DNA of 12,679 bases from Bacteroidales bacterium UBA1745 (GTDB lineage Bacteria > Bacteroidota > Bacteroidia > Bacteroidales > UBA932). Below are positions 1 through 7,272 of this stretch, piece by piece. The position numbers and the translations under genes are program-made. Numbering within the stretch: the first letter of the stretch is position 1; each line of letters starts with the position of its first letter. The stretch is taken from positions 1 to 12,679 of the forward strand of contig DCHT01000026.1 in assembly GCA_002314885.1 (NCBI GenBank). The letters run 5' to 3'. Below the pieces are notes generated by a model. That model searched no databases. It was not told the origin of the DNA and saw nothing but the letters and a program-made list of their open reading frames with translations.

Positions 1-21
1 GGTGCGCTTCGGCTTTTGGAG

Positions 22-95
22 CTCCTCAAGTAGGACTTGAACCTACGACCCCCTGATTAACAGTCAGGTGCTCTAACCAACTGAGCTATTGAGGA
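22..95 (-). tRNA. tRNA-Asn (anticodon GTT)
   Basis: The reverse strand folds as a complete cloverleaf. The seven-base acceptor arms TCCTCAA (95-89) and TTGAGGA (29-23) pair fully, and the discriminator base at 22 is G, as usual for tRNA-Asn. The anticodon loop CTGTTAA (63-57) carries GTT at 61-59, flanked by a CTGA/TCAG stem. The T-arm contains GTTCAAGTC. No CCA tail is encoded, so it must be added after transcription. The gene is divergent from the operon that starts at 213 and has its own promoter at 127-157. Confidence 0.97.
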
Positions 96-126
96 ATTTG
101 GTTACCCTTGCTTTCGTTTGGGATTG

Positions 127-157
127 CAAATGTACTACATTTTTTTGTGCCTGCAAA
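127..157 (-). promoter_or_regulatory. Promoter of tRNA-Asn, Bacteroidota consensus type
   Basis: Read on the minus strand, TTTG (157-154) is followed after exactly 19 bp by TACATTTG (134-127). This matches the Bacteroidota primary sigma factor consensus TTTG / TAnnTTTG at both elements. Transcription would begin near 120, leaving a leader of about 25 nt before the tRNA 5' end at 95. Confidence 0.75.
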
Positions 158-176
158 TTTTTCTTGACTTTTTTCT

Positions 177-184
177 TATTTTTG
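177..184 (+). promoter_or_regulatory. Likely -7 element of the main operon
   Basis: TATTTTTG fits the Bacteroidota -7 consensus TAnnTTTG and lies 28 bp before the ATG at 213. No good TTTG is found 17-22 bp upstream, so the -33 element is weak. The 15 bp beginning in this element (180-194) recur exactly upstream of prfB at the same distance from its start codon, which supports a real promoter. Confidence 0.55.
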
Positions 185-212
185 TAAGCTAATACTAAAG
201 TATACCGCGAAT

Positions 213-1064
213 ATGGATATAGAACTTTTGTCGAAGATGGTTAAGGAGCTGATTCTGGACAATGACAGGGTCACCCTTCCAGGTATGGGCGCATTCGTTG
301 CGGAGATGGTTCCAGCATCATTCTCCGACAGGGGCTATACCATCAATCCGCCTTATCGTCGCCTTGCATTCAGGCAGGGAATGGACCAGGACTCGCTTCT
401 GGTGGATCTCTATGCTTCGGCCAACGGAGTGGAAAAGGAGATTGCTTCCAGAGCCATCTCTGAATTTGTCCAGGGCCTTGCTGAGGAGCTGAAGGAGAGG
501 AAGACCGTGGTGCTGCCGGGCCTGGGAAGGCTCAGGGCCACCAGGGAGAACAACTTCTTCTTCGTCCCTGATGAGGAACTCGATATCTTCCCTGAGGGTT
601 TCGGCCTCGAACCGCTTTCCCTCAAGTCCCATTCCAAGCCTACTTCCTTCGATTTCACCGAACTCGACGTCCTCTCAAAGCCTGAGGAGGCTCCGGTTGA
701 AGAGCCGGTTGAGGAACCGGTAGAGGAACCAGTAGAAACCCCGGTAGAGGAACCAGTAGAGGCTCCGGTAGAGGAACCAGTTGAGGCACCAGTCGAAGAG
801 CCTGTAGAAGTTCCTGCTCCTGCAGCACCGGAGGAGAAGAGATGGTGGCTCGGAGAAGAAGAGGAAGACGAAGAGGAGGAAGAGGCGAGGACCAGCGTAT
901 GGAAGAAGGGCTGGTTCGTGACGCTATTCGTGATACTTATGCTGATACTTCTGGTGGCAGCGGCTTTCGGAGCCTTCCTGCTGCTGGCGAAGTATTGCCC
1001 GGATCTGATTGACAGGCTCCTCTATACCAAGGAGGAACTCGATATATTGAACAGAATATTATAG
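213..1064 (+). CDS. HU-CCDC81-type domain protein with C-terminal membrane anchor (no SPOR domain)
   Basis: The protein has 283 residues. Residues 1-55 and about 65-135 look like two divergent HU folds: each carries the turn motif LPGxG (LPGMGAFV at 22-29, LPGLGRLR at 101-108), and the first also has PPYRRLAF at 46-53. This matches the tandem CCDC81-type prokaryotic HU domains of Bacteroidota. A Pro/Val/Glu repeat stalk follows (158-200), then a very acidic stretch (214-225), one membrane helix (about 234-258) and a 25-residue tail. There is no signal peptide, so the HU part should be cytoplasmic. Family members usually end in a periplasmic SPOR domain that binds denuded glycan; here it is absent and the tail is too short to hold one. 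It is the first gene of the run, 4 bp before the thioesterase gene. The role is unknown; a membrane-tethered nucleic-acid or scaffold protein is inference. Confidence 0.85.
   Translation: MDIELLSKMVKELILDNDRVTLPGMGAFVAEMVPASFSDRGYTINPPYRRLAFRQGMDQDSLLVDLYASANGVEKEIASRAISEFVQGLAEELKERKTVVLPGLGRLRATRENNFFFVPDEELDIFPEGFGLEPLSLKSHSKPTSFDFTELDVLSKPEEAPVEEPVEEPVEEPVETPVEEPVEAPVEEPVEAPVEEPVEVPAPAAPEEKRWWLGEEEEDEEEEEARTSVWKKGWFVTLFVILMLILLVAAAFGAFLLLAKYCPDLIDRLLYTKEELDILNRIL
684..812 (+). repeat. 12-bp in-frame tandem repeat (E-x-P-V stalk)
   Basis: About ten units encode the tetrapeptide E-(E/A/T)-P-V, giving runs such as VEEPVEEPV and VEAPVEEPV. Units vary at third positions (ccg/cca, gta/gtt/gtc, gag/gaa), so the array is partly degenerate. 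It codes for a stiff, acidic, proline-rich stalk between the HU domains and the membrane helix. Copy number could change by slippage without breaking the frame. Confidence 0.85.
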
Positions 1065-1068
1065 AACT

Positions 1069-1806
1069 ATGGAACTTAAACTGGTGCGCGACCACCATAT
1101 CGCCTGCTACAATACGGACCAGGGCTGCCGTCTGACTTTGTCGGCGCTTCTGGACTATGCACAGGATATGGCTGGTGACCACGCAGAAATCCTCGGTTTT
1201 GGAGCCGACCTCCTGATGAATTACAGGGTGGTCTGGATTCTCTCGAGGATCAAAGTGCGGATGGAAGAATACCCGGTGTGGCGTGATGAAGTCGTCATCA
1301 CCACCTGGCATCGCGGACTGAACGGCCCCTTCTACATAAGGGACTACGAAATCAAGACCAAAGACGGCCGGAGGCTTGGATCCATTACCTCATCCTGGCT
1401 GCTGCTGAACATCGACGAAAGGAAGCTCATACGCTCCGACATTGCCACCGAACCTGAGAAGATCTGCTCCGAGGTTGCTCTGGAGCCGGTTGCGGGCAAG
1501 GTGCGCATTCCGAAGGACGTGGAGATGGTGGACTGCTTCGACCACGTGGTCCGCTATTCCGACGTCGACAAGAACGGCCACACAAACAACGTCAAATATA
1601 CCGTAATGGCCCAGGACTGCCTGGACAGGGAGTTCGTCACGGCCAATCCGGTGAAGGAATATGAAATCAACTTCGTCAAGGAGGCTATGCCGGGTGAGAC
1701 CATTCATCTGCGCAAGGGCGTCTCCCAGACGGAGGAGGGACCCCTCTGGTTCGTTGAAGGCTATGTCGACGGCCAGCAGTCCTTCGTTTGCAAGATGCAG
1801 TTCTAG
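1069..1806 (+). CDS. Acyl-ACP thioesterase (FatA/FatB-like, double hotdog)
   Basis: At 245 residues this is typical of bacterial acyl-ACP thioesterases (PF01643), which release free fatty acids from acyl carrier protein in the cytoplasm. The N-terminal half has the usual features (RLTLSALLDYAQDMAGDHA at 21-39, VVWILSRIKVRMEEYP at 54-69, TTWHRG at 78-83). The C-terminal hotdog has the active-site motif DVDKNGHTNNVKY at 165-177. By alignment in my head with plant FatB, the catalytic Asp, Asn and His would be D167, N169 and H171, and the catalytic Glu would be E205, 34 residues after the His as in FatB. The Cys that follows this Glu in plant enzymes is Ala206 here. It is 4 bp after the HU-protein gene and 3 bp before the NUDIX gene. 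Its link to the cell-wall genes downstream is unclear; it may set membrane or lipoprotein acyl supply. Confidence 0.9.
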   Translation: MELKLVRDHHIACYNTDQGCRLTLSALLDYAQDMAGDHAEILGFGADLLMNYRVVWILSRIKVRMEEYPVWRDEVVITTWHRGLNGPFYIRDYEIKTKDGRRLGSITSSWLLLNIDERKLIRSDIATEPEKICSEVALEPVAGKVRIPKDVEMVDCFDHVVRYSDVDKNGHTNNVKYTVMAQDCLDREFVTANPVKEYEINFVKEAMPGETIHLRKGVSQTEEGPLWFVEGYVDGQQSFVCKMQF

Positions 1807-1809
1807 TTT

Positions 1810-2421
1810 ATGATTGAGCTTGTTTATCCGACCGAAGGCTATGCGCCTCAGATTCCTCCTATGAACGTGGAGGACAGGATGGCCATCATCCAGGGCCGCG
1901 CCAAGAAGGCTGAGGAAATGTTCCCGATAGTTGAACCTACCGGGGAGGTTGTAGGTATGTCCGCCCGCAGTTACTGCCACAGCGGCGCAAAGCCCCTGCA
2001 TCCGGTGGTGCATCTGCACATAATTGACCGTATGGGCAGGCTCTATCTCCAGCATCGCTCACCTCTCAAGGACATACAGCCCGACAAGTGGGACACGGCC
2101 GTCGGCGGACACGTCAGCTACGGCGAGACCATCACGGAGGCCCTCTTCCGCGAGTCCTCCGAGGAACTCGGCTTCAGCGAATACAACCCTGTGCACATCT
2201 GCACCTACGTGTTCGAGTCCGCGATCGAGAAGGAACTCGTGTCTGTCTTCGCAGCCGTGGGCAGCACTTTCAGGCTCACTCCCGATGGGGATGAGATCGT
2301 GGAGGGCCGCTTCTGGAGCGAAGAGGAAATCGACGCTCACCTCGGCGACGGCAAGACCTTCACTCCGAACTTCGAATCGGAATTCGCAACCATACGCAAG
2401 CAGCTCTATGCCCTGCTATAA
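1810..2421 (+). CDS. NUDIX hydrolase (Idi/YfcD-like)
   Basis: A complete Nudix box spans residues 100-122 and matches GX5EX7REUXEEXGU (G100, E106, R114-E115, E118-E119, G121), with Ser116 at a position that is usually aliphatic. Upstream, HPVVHLHIID (64-73) and KDIQPDKWDTAVGGH (87-101) are typical of the NUDIX group related to isopentenyl-diphosphate isomerase and YfcD. Such enzymes act on nucleoside- or other diphosphate-linked compounds using a divalent metal; the substrate cannot be read from sequence. Homologues I recall begin near the FPIV motif (38-41), so the first 36 or so residues look like an extension. I kept the ATG at 1810 because it gives a 3-bp gap to the upstream stop; ATGs at 1861, 1879 and 1918 are alternatives. 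Confidence 0.85.
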   Translation: MIELVYPTEGYAPQIPPMNVEDRMAIIQGRAKKAEEMFPIVEPTGEVVGMSARSYCHSGAKPLHPVVHLHIIDRMGRLYLQHRSPLKDIQPDKWDTAVGGHVSYGETITEALFRESSEELGFSEYNPVHICTYVFESAIEKELVSVFAAVGSTFRLTPDGDEIVEGRFWSEEEIDAHLGDGKTFTPNFESEFATIRKQLYALL

Positions 2422-2436
2422 ATAAAAGGAAGCAAT

Positions 2437-3732
2437 ATGACCGCAATAAAACTCATTGACAACGTCCGTCTGATGTCCACCGAGGCTCTGCGCCAGGTGG
2501 CAGCCGATGCCGACGGTGAATATGTAATGCTCTGCAGCGCCGCCGTCGATGTCGTATTCGGCGAAGGTGCAGTCCTCCGTTTCTGCCAGGTGGCGGATAT
2601 GACGGGTGCGGATATGGTATATTCGGATGCATTCGGCCATCCGCTCATAGATTTCCAGATGGGCGCCCTCAGGGACGACTTCGACTTCGGACAGGCTATG
2701 CTCTTCAGGGTTTCCAGCCTTAAGGCCGCTGTGGCTGCTATGTCTGTCGACAGGCAGTTTGCCGCTTTGTATGAACTCCGTCTGGCTATGGGCAGCAAGG
2801 TGCATATCAACGAGCCTCTCTATACTGCCCGCGAACTCGACACTCGCAAATCCGGAGAGAAGCAGTTCGACTACGTGGACCCTCGCAACAGGGCTGTCCA
2901 GATAGAAATGGAAGAGGTCTGCACGGATTATCTGAAGAAGATAGGAGCATATCTGGCTCCGGCCTTCAAGGAACCTGACTTGGGCGCTGATGCTCCGGAG
3001 GTGACGGCCACGGTAGTCATCCCTGTGCTCAACAGGGTGAGGACCGTCGGCGATGCTGTCGCCAGCGCGCTCGCCCAGAAAGCGGACTTCAAGTTCAATG
3101 TGATCGTGGTGGACAACCATTCCACTGACGGCACCGGGGAACTGCTCGAGGCAATCGCCGCAAAGGACGACAGGCTTATCCACGTCATTCCTGAACGCAC
3201 TGATCTGGGAATCGGCGGATGCTGGAACGCAGCTGTGAACCATCCGAAGTGCGGCCTCTATGCCGTGCAGCTCGACAGCGACGATGTCTATAGCGGACCG
3301 GACACGCTTGAAAAGGTGGTGGCCGCCTTCCGTGAACAGAAATGCGCAATGGTCATCGGAGCATATCAGATGACCGACGTGAATATGCAGCCTATTCCTC
3401 CGGGCGTAATCGACCACCGCGAGTGGACGGATGAAAACGGCCGCAACAATGCCCTCCGCGTCAATGGACTGGGCGCACCGAGGGCCTTCTATGTGCCTCT
3501 GCTCCGTCAGATAGGCTTCCCTAACACCAGTTACGGTGAGGATTATGCCGTGGGACTCCGCATCTGCCGCGAATATCGAATTGGCCGCATCTGGGACGTG
3601 CTCTACAACTGCCGTCGCTGGGACGGCAATTCCGACGCCGCCCTCAGTCAGGACAAGGTCAATCGCAACAATCTCTACAAGGATCGCATCCGTACCTGGG
3701 AACTCCAGGCCAGGATCGCAATGAACAGGTAA
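2437..3732 (+). CDS. GT2-family glycosyltransferase with degenerate N-terminal GT-A half
   Basis: The 431-residue protein has a normal GT2 domain from about 189 onward: ATVVIPVLNRVRTV at 191-204, VIVVDNHSTDGTGEL at 222-236, the metal/nucleotide-sugar DxD-type motif LDSDD at 279-283, and YGEDYAVGLRI at 366-376 with the likely catalytic base pair E368-D369. Residues 1-185 look like a second, broken GT-A half: DGEYVMLCSAAVDV (26-39) sits where DGEYVxxLDSDD is expected but lacks the acidic motif, followed by GADMVYSDAFG (57-67) and RDDFDFG (79-85). There is no signal peptide or membrane helix, so it is cytoplasmic. An AAGGAAG sequence (2426-2432) before the ATG is Shine-Dalgarno-like, uncommon in this phylum. 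The stop is 1 bp before the next ATG, implying tight coupling with the DUF4922-SpoIID gene. Donor and acceptor sugars are unknown. Confidence 0.85.
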   Translation: MTAIKLIDNVRLMSTEALRQVAADADGEYVMLCSAAVDVVFGEGAVLRFCQVADMTGADMVYSDAFGHPLIDFQMGALRDDFDFGQAMLFRVSSLKAAVAAMSVDRQFAALYELRLAMGSKVHINEPLYTARELDTRKSGEKQFDYVDPRNRAVQIEMEEVCTDYLKKIGAYLAPAFKEPDLGADAPEVTATVVIPVLNRVRTVGDAVASALAQKADFKFNVIVVDNHSTDGTGELLEAIAAKDDRLIHVIPERTDLGIGGCWNAAVNHPKCGLYAVQLDSDDVYSGPDTLEKVVAAFREQKCAMVIGAYQMTDVNMQPIPPGVIDHREWTDENGRNNALRVNGLGAPRAFYVPLLRQIGFPNTSYGEDYAVGLRICREYRIGRIWDVLYNCRRWDGNSDAALSQDKVNRNNLYKDRIRTWELQARIAMNR

Positions 3733-3733
3733 T

Positions 3734-6001
3734 ATGGCAAAGGATAGGGCCGAGATAGACAAGTTTTTCCGCGACCAGCTTTCGCAGTGGCCGCTGGCCT
3801 GTGACAACTTCAGGGCGCTGAAGGGGGTACAGGTCAAGGAATTCTCCCTCAGGGGACTGAGCGTGAGGGTTCAGCACAATCCCGCCCGTATAGTTTCCTC
3901 CGCTGCCAAGTTGGACAAGGCCACGCTCAGCAAGCGACCTTGCTTCCTCTGCCGCGAGAACCGTCCGAAGGAGCAGTTCTTCCTGCCTTTCGAAGGCCGC
4001 AAGGGTAAGAAATACGATATTCTCGTCAACCCGTATCCGATATTTCAGAAACACTTGGTGATTGCCCTCGAATCCCATCGCGACCAGTCCATCTGGAAGC
4101 GTTATGTGGATATGCTGGACCTCGCGAGGACCTATCAGGGCTACACCTTCTTCTACAATGGCCCGAAGTGCGGAGCCTCCGCGCCCGACCATCACCATTT
4201 CCAGGCAACCCTGAACGGGCAGATGCCTCTGGAGAAGGACGTGGATTCCCTTCTGTCCCTGTCCAGGACCTATCCTCAGAACGACACCCTCCAGTATATG
4301 ACTTCGGTCCAGGACGCGCACCTTTATTATTATAATAGGTTCGCGAGGGGAGTGTTTGCCCTCAGGGCCCGTACCGCCAAATCGATGGCCAAACTGTTCT
4401 ATCGTCTGCTGGACTGCGTGGACATACCCGCAGGGGAGACGGAACCGCCCTTCAATCTCATAACATACTATAAGGGCGGCGAATACCGCTCCATCGTGGT
4501 GTTCCGTTCCAACCATCGTTCCCACCACTATTTCTCGGAGGGTGAGGACCATCTCACGATGAGTCCGGGCTGTGCCGACGTAGCCGGAATGTTCATAGTT
4601 CCGGTGGCCGAAGACTTCGCCAAGATCAATGCGGAGCTGCTCCGCGAGATGATGGACGAAGTGACCTTGTCCGAGGAGGCGGAACGCAGGGTGATATGGA
4701 AACTCACCCGAACCCAGCCCGTGCTGAACGTGGGAATCCTATCGGCGAAGACCATCGAATTCGAGATGATCTCCGATGGCGCAGGACGCCAGAAGGCGAC
4801 TTATCGCGAGGGTAAGATCGACTACAACGGTGCCCTCTACGACGAACTTTTCTTCGAGGCCCAGACTCCGTCCACTATGCTGGCTGAGCCGACCTTCGTG
4901 CTCTACGACGTAGTGATAGGCAAGGGCTTCCACTGGGAGCGCAAGGAAAGCCAGAAATTTGCCGGTTCCCTCAAGATAATAATCGAACACAACCACCTCG
5001 TGGCAGTGAATCTCATAGGCGTGGAAGATTACCTTGTGAGCGTAATCTCCTCCGAGATGAAGGCGACTGCCTCCGAGGAGTTCCTGAAGGCCCACGCGGT
5101 CATCTCCCGCTCCTGGGTGATGGCCCAGATAAGGGGGCGCAATAAGAAGAAAACCGAGTTCCAGCTGCCTGAGGGCGTGAATTCAACCCAGGCGGTGGTG
5201 ACCTGGCTGGACTGCAACGGACGCACTGACGAAGTCCAGTCCGCCGACTATATAAAGTGGTACGATCACGACGAACACCGTCTCTTCGACGTTTGCGCGG
5301 ACGATCACTGCCAGCGCTATCAGGGTCTTACAAGGGCTCTGGGGGCCACGGTCCGCAAGGTAATAGACGAGACCTGGGGACAGGTACTCACATATAACGG
5401 CGAAATCTGCGACGCACGCTTCTCCAAGTGCTGCGGCGGCGTGATGGAACTCTTCTCTTCCTGCTGGGAGGACAAGGACTACCCGTATCTCCAGGCTCTG
5501 CCGGACACTCCGGACCACAATTCGGATGCGGAGCCGTTCTGCCGTACTGACGACTTTGACATATTGGGCCAGGTGCTCAATTCCTACGATCTTGAAAACT
5601 ACCAGGTATATGGATGGACTTCGACGCGTCCGGCCTCTGAATTCGGCCGTATGATAGAGGAGAAGTCAGGAAGGCATATAGGGACACTTACCGAACTGAA
5701 GCCTTTGAAGAAGGGTCCTTCGGGCAGGATCATCAGCCTGCTCATCGCTGGCAGCGAGGGCTCGTTTACAGTGGGTAAGGAACTGGAAATACGCAAGCTC
5801 CTGTCTCCGTCCCATCTGAAGAGTTCAAATTTCGAGGCCCGTTTCGAAAACGGCAATGTCACACTGACCGGCAACGGTTGGGGACACGGTGTGGGCCTCT
5901 GTCAGATAGGTGCGGCGGTTATGGCCTCCAGAGGCTATGACTATCGCAGCATACTCGAACATTATTATCCGGGCGCAGAAGTCCGAAACGACGTGAAATG
6001 A
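3734..6001 (+). CDS. Fusion protein: DUF4922 (GalT/Ap4A-phosphorylase-like) + SpoIID/LytB lytic transglycosylase domain
   Basis: The protein has 755 residues in two parts. Residues 1-325 look like DUF4922: a Cys pair in RPCFLCRENRPKEQ (68-81), and GASAPDHHHFQA at 147-158, where H153-x-H155-x-Q157 matches the HxHxQ nucleotidyl-transfer motif of the GalT/HIT superfamily. From about 328 (QPVLNVGILS) a SpoIID/LytB domain begins: VEDYLVSVISSEM at 430-442, with E441 at the position of the catalytic Glu of Bacillus SpoIID, KAHAVISRSW (452-461), CCGGVMEL (566-573, usually STSGG), and GWGHGVGLCQIGA (715-727). SpoIID-type enzymes cut denuded glycan strands to leave 1,6-anhydro-MurNAc ends. No signal peptide is seen, so the SpoIID part appears cytoplasmic, which is unusual. 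Its stop overlaps the next gene's start (ATGA, 5998-6001). The exact reaction of the N-terminal half is not known. Confidence 0.85.
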   Translation: MAKDRAEIDKFFRDQLSQWPLACDNFRALKGVQVKEFSLRGLSVRVQHNPARIVSSAAKLDKATLSKRPCFLCRENRPKEQFFLPFEGRKGKKYDILVNPYPIFQKHLVIALESHRDQSIWKRYVDMLDLARTYQGYTFFYNGPKCGASAPDHHHFQATLNGQMPLEKDVDSLLSLSRTYPQNDTLQYMTSVQDAHLYYYNRFARGVFALRARTAKSMAKLFYRLLDCVDIPAGETEPPFNLITYYKGGEYRSIVVFRSNHRSHHYFSEGEDHLTMSPGCADVAGMFIVPVAEDFAKINAELLREMMDEVTLSEEAERRVIWKLTRTQPVLNVGILSAKTIEFEMISDGAGRQKATYREGKIDYNGALYDELFFEAQTPSTMLAEPTFVLYDVVIGKGFHWERKESQKFAGSLKIIIEHNHLVAVNLIGVEDYLVSVISSEMKATASEEFLKAHAVISRSWVMAQIRGRNKKKTEFQLPEGVNSTQAVVTWLDCNGRTDEVQSADYIKWYDHDEHRLFDVCADDHCQRYQGLTRALGATVRKVIDETWGQVLTYNGEICDARFSKCCGGVMELFSSCWEDKDYPYLQALPDTPDHNSDAEPFCRTDDFDILGQVLNSYDLENYQVYGWTSTRPASEFGRMIEEKSGRHIGTLTELKPLKKGPSGRIISLLIAGSEGSFTVGKELEIRKLLSPSHLKSSNFEARFENGNVTLTGNGWGHGVGLCQIGAAVMASRGYDYRSILEHYYPGAEVRNDVK

Positions 6002-7272
6002 GATCAGGAAAGAACATAAATCCCTGGGCCTGGGTGCCTACGGTGTACATATTCGAAGGCCTTCCGAACGCCATCGTGAACACGGTGTCGCTTATGGTCT
6101 TCAAGAATATGGGTATGCCGAATGACAAACTCACGCTCTACACTTCGCTGCTGTCCTTCCCTTGGATACTCAAGATAGTCCTCAGTCCGTTTGTGGACAC
6201 CATAGGCCGCAAGCGCTCCTGGGCGGCGGCGATGCAGGTGCTTATGGTCGTCTGCACCTGCGTGCTCGGCCTTACTCTGCCTAAATGTGCGCTCAGCCTC
6301 ATCCTGGTACTCTTCCTCGTGACGGCATTCGCATCTTCCATACACGACATAGCCGCCGACGGCTTCTATATGCTGGGCCTGGATGAACACACCCAGTCTC
6401 TCTTCGTCGGCGTCAGGAATACTTTCTTCCGCCTGGCCCTGCTCTGCGGACAGGGACTGCTGGCAATCATCGCCGGAGTCTTCCAGGCGCACGGACACGA
6501 CGCAGTGCTTTCCTGGTCCTGGACTCTCGTGGGCTGCTCTGCCGTGATGGCCCTCGTGGCGCTGTGGGACGTGCTTGCAATGCCGAGACCCGCTGCCGAC
6601 AAGCCTCACAAGGGGGCTGACGTGGCCAGCACGGTCAAGGATCTGGGCCGTCTGTTCGTCTCGTTCATCACCAAGAAGGAGATCGTCATAGCAGTTGTCT
6701 TTATGCTGCTCTACCGCCTTCCTGAGGCCTTCTCCATCAAGATGCTCATACCTTTCCTGAAGGACGCTCCCGAGGTGGGCGGACTCGGAATGAGCGATGT
6801 CCACGTGGGCCTTGCCAACGGAACCATTGGCGTGATAGCCTTGCTGCTGGGCGGTATCCTGGGCGGCCTTGCCGGTGGAAAATGGGGACTGAAGAAATGC
6901 CTCCTTCCTATGGCGCTCAGCCTTGCACTGCCTTGCGTGGTGTATCTCTACCTGGCACTTGCACAGCCTCAGGGCGTGCTTCCGGTGTATCTGTGCATCG
7001 CAGTCGACCAGTTCGGCTACGGCTTCGGATTCACCGCATACACCTTATATATGCTTTATTTCTCAAGGGGTGACTACCAGACTTCCCATTATGCCTTCTG
7101 CACTGTGCTGATGACATTCAGTATGATGCTGCCCGGTCTCGTGGCCGGCAAGATCCAGATGCAGATAGGCTATCCGGCCTTCTTTGGTATGGTAATGGTA
7201 TGTTGTCTTGTGACGGTCGCCGTAACCCTGATTGTAAGACGAAAAGTTGATCCAGAATATGGCAAGAAATAG
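5998..7272 (+). CDS. MFS permease, AmpG/MurT-like (muropeptide or amino-sugar importer)
   Basis: The protein has 424 residues and about twelve hydrophobic segments, as in the major facilitator superfamily. AmpG-like features are GLPNAIVNTV at 21-30 near the first helix, SFPWILKIVLSPFVDTIGRKR at 53-73 (like LPYTLKFLWSPLxDR of AmpG), and SSIHDIAADGF at 113-123 (like the SQDIxxDA motif). AmpG and the related Tannerella MurT import peptidoglycan fragments across the inner membrane. The start overlaps the stop of the SpoIID-fusion gene by 4 bp, and its own 3' end overlaps namZ by 14 bp, so all three genes are translationally linked. That context, between a glycan-cleaving enzyme and an exo-muramidase, supports a cell-wall fragment substrate, but other sugars cannot be excluded from sequence alone. 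Confidence 0.8.
   Translation: MRSGKNINPWAWVPTVYIFEGLPNAIVNTVSLMVFKNMGMPNDKLTLYTSLLSFPWILKIVLSPFVDTIGRKRSWAAAMQVLMVVCTCVLGLTLPKCALSLILVLFLVTAFASSIHDIAADGFYMLGLDEHTQSLFVGVRNTFFRLALLCGQGLLAIIAGVFQAHGHDAVLSWSWTLVGCSAVMALVALWDVLAMPRPAADKPHKGADVASTVKDLGRLFVSFITKKEIVIAVVFMLLYRLPEAFSIKMLIPFLKDAPEVGGLGMSDVHVGLANGTIGVIALLLGGILGGLAGGKWGLKKCLLPMALSLALPCVVYLYLALAQPQGVLPVYLCIAVDQFGYGFGFTAYTLYMLYFSRGDYQTSHYAFCTVLMTFSMMLPGLVAGKIQMQIGYPAFFGMVMVCCLVTVAVTLIVRRKVDPEYGKK

Noticed and set aside
1..20. Possible left arm of a terminator for tRNA-Asn (minus strand reads AAAAGCCGAAGCGC)
   Set aside because: The pairing arm would lie outside the window; within it only two pairs around TTCG can form, so it cannot be supported.
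2416..3837. Minus-strand open frame of 473 codons opposite the GT2 gene
   Set aside because: GC-rich codon bias leaves the antisense frame open. The plus strand encodes clear GT2 motifs over the same bases and fits the operon spacing.
7247..7258. TTG start for namZ at 7247
   Set aside because: The ATG at 7259 gives a cleaner signal peptide and a smaller overlap with the permease gene.
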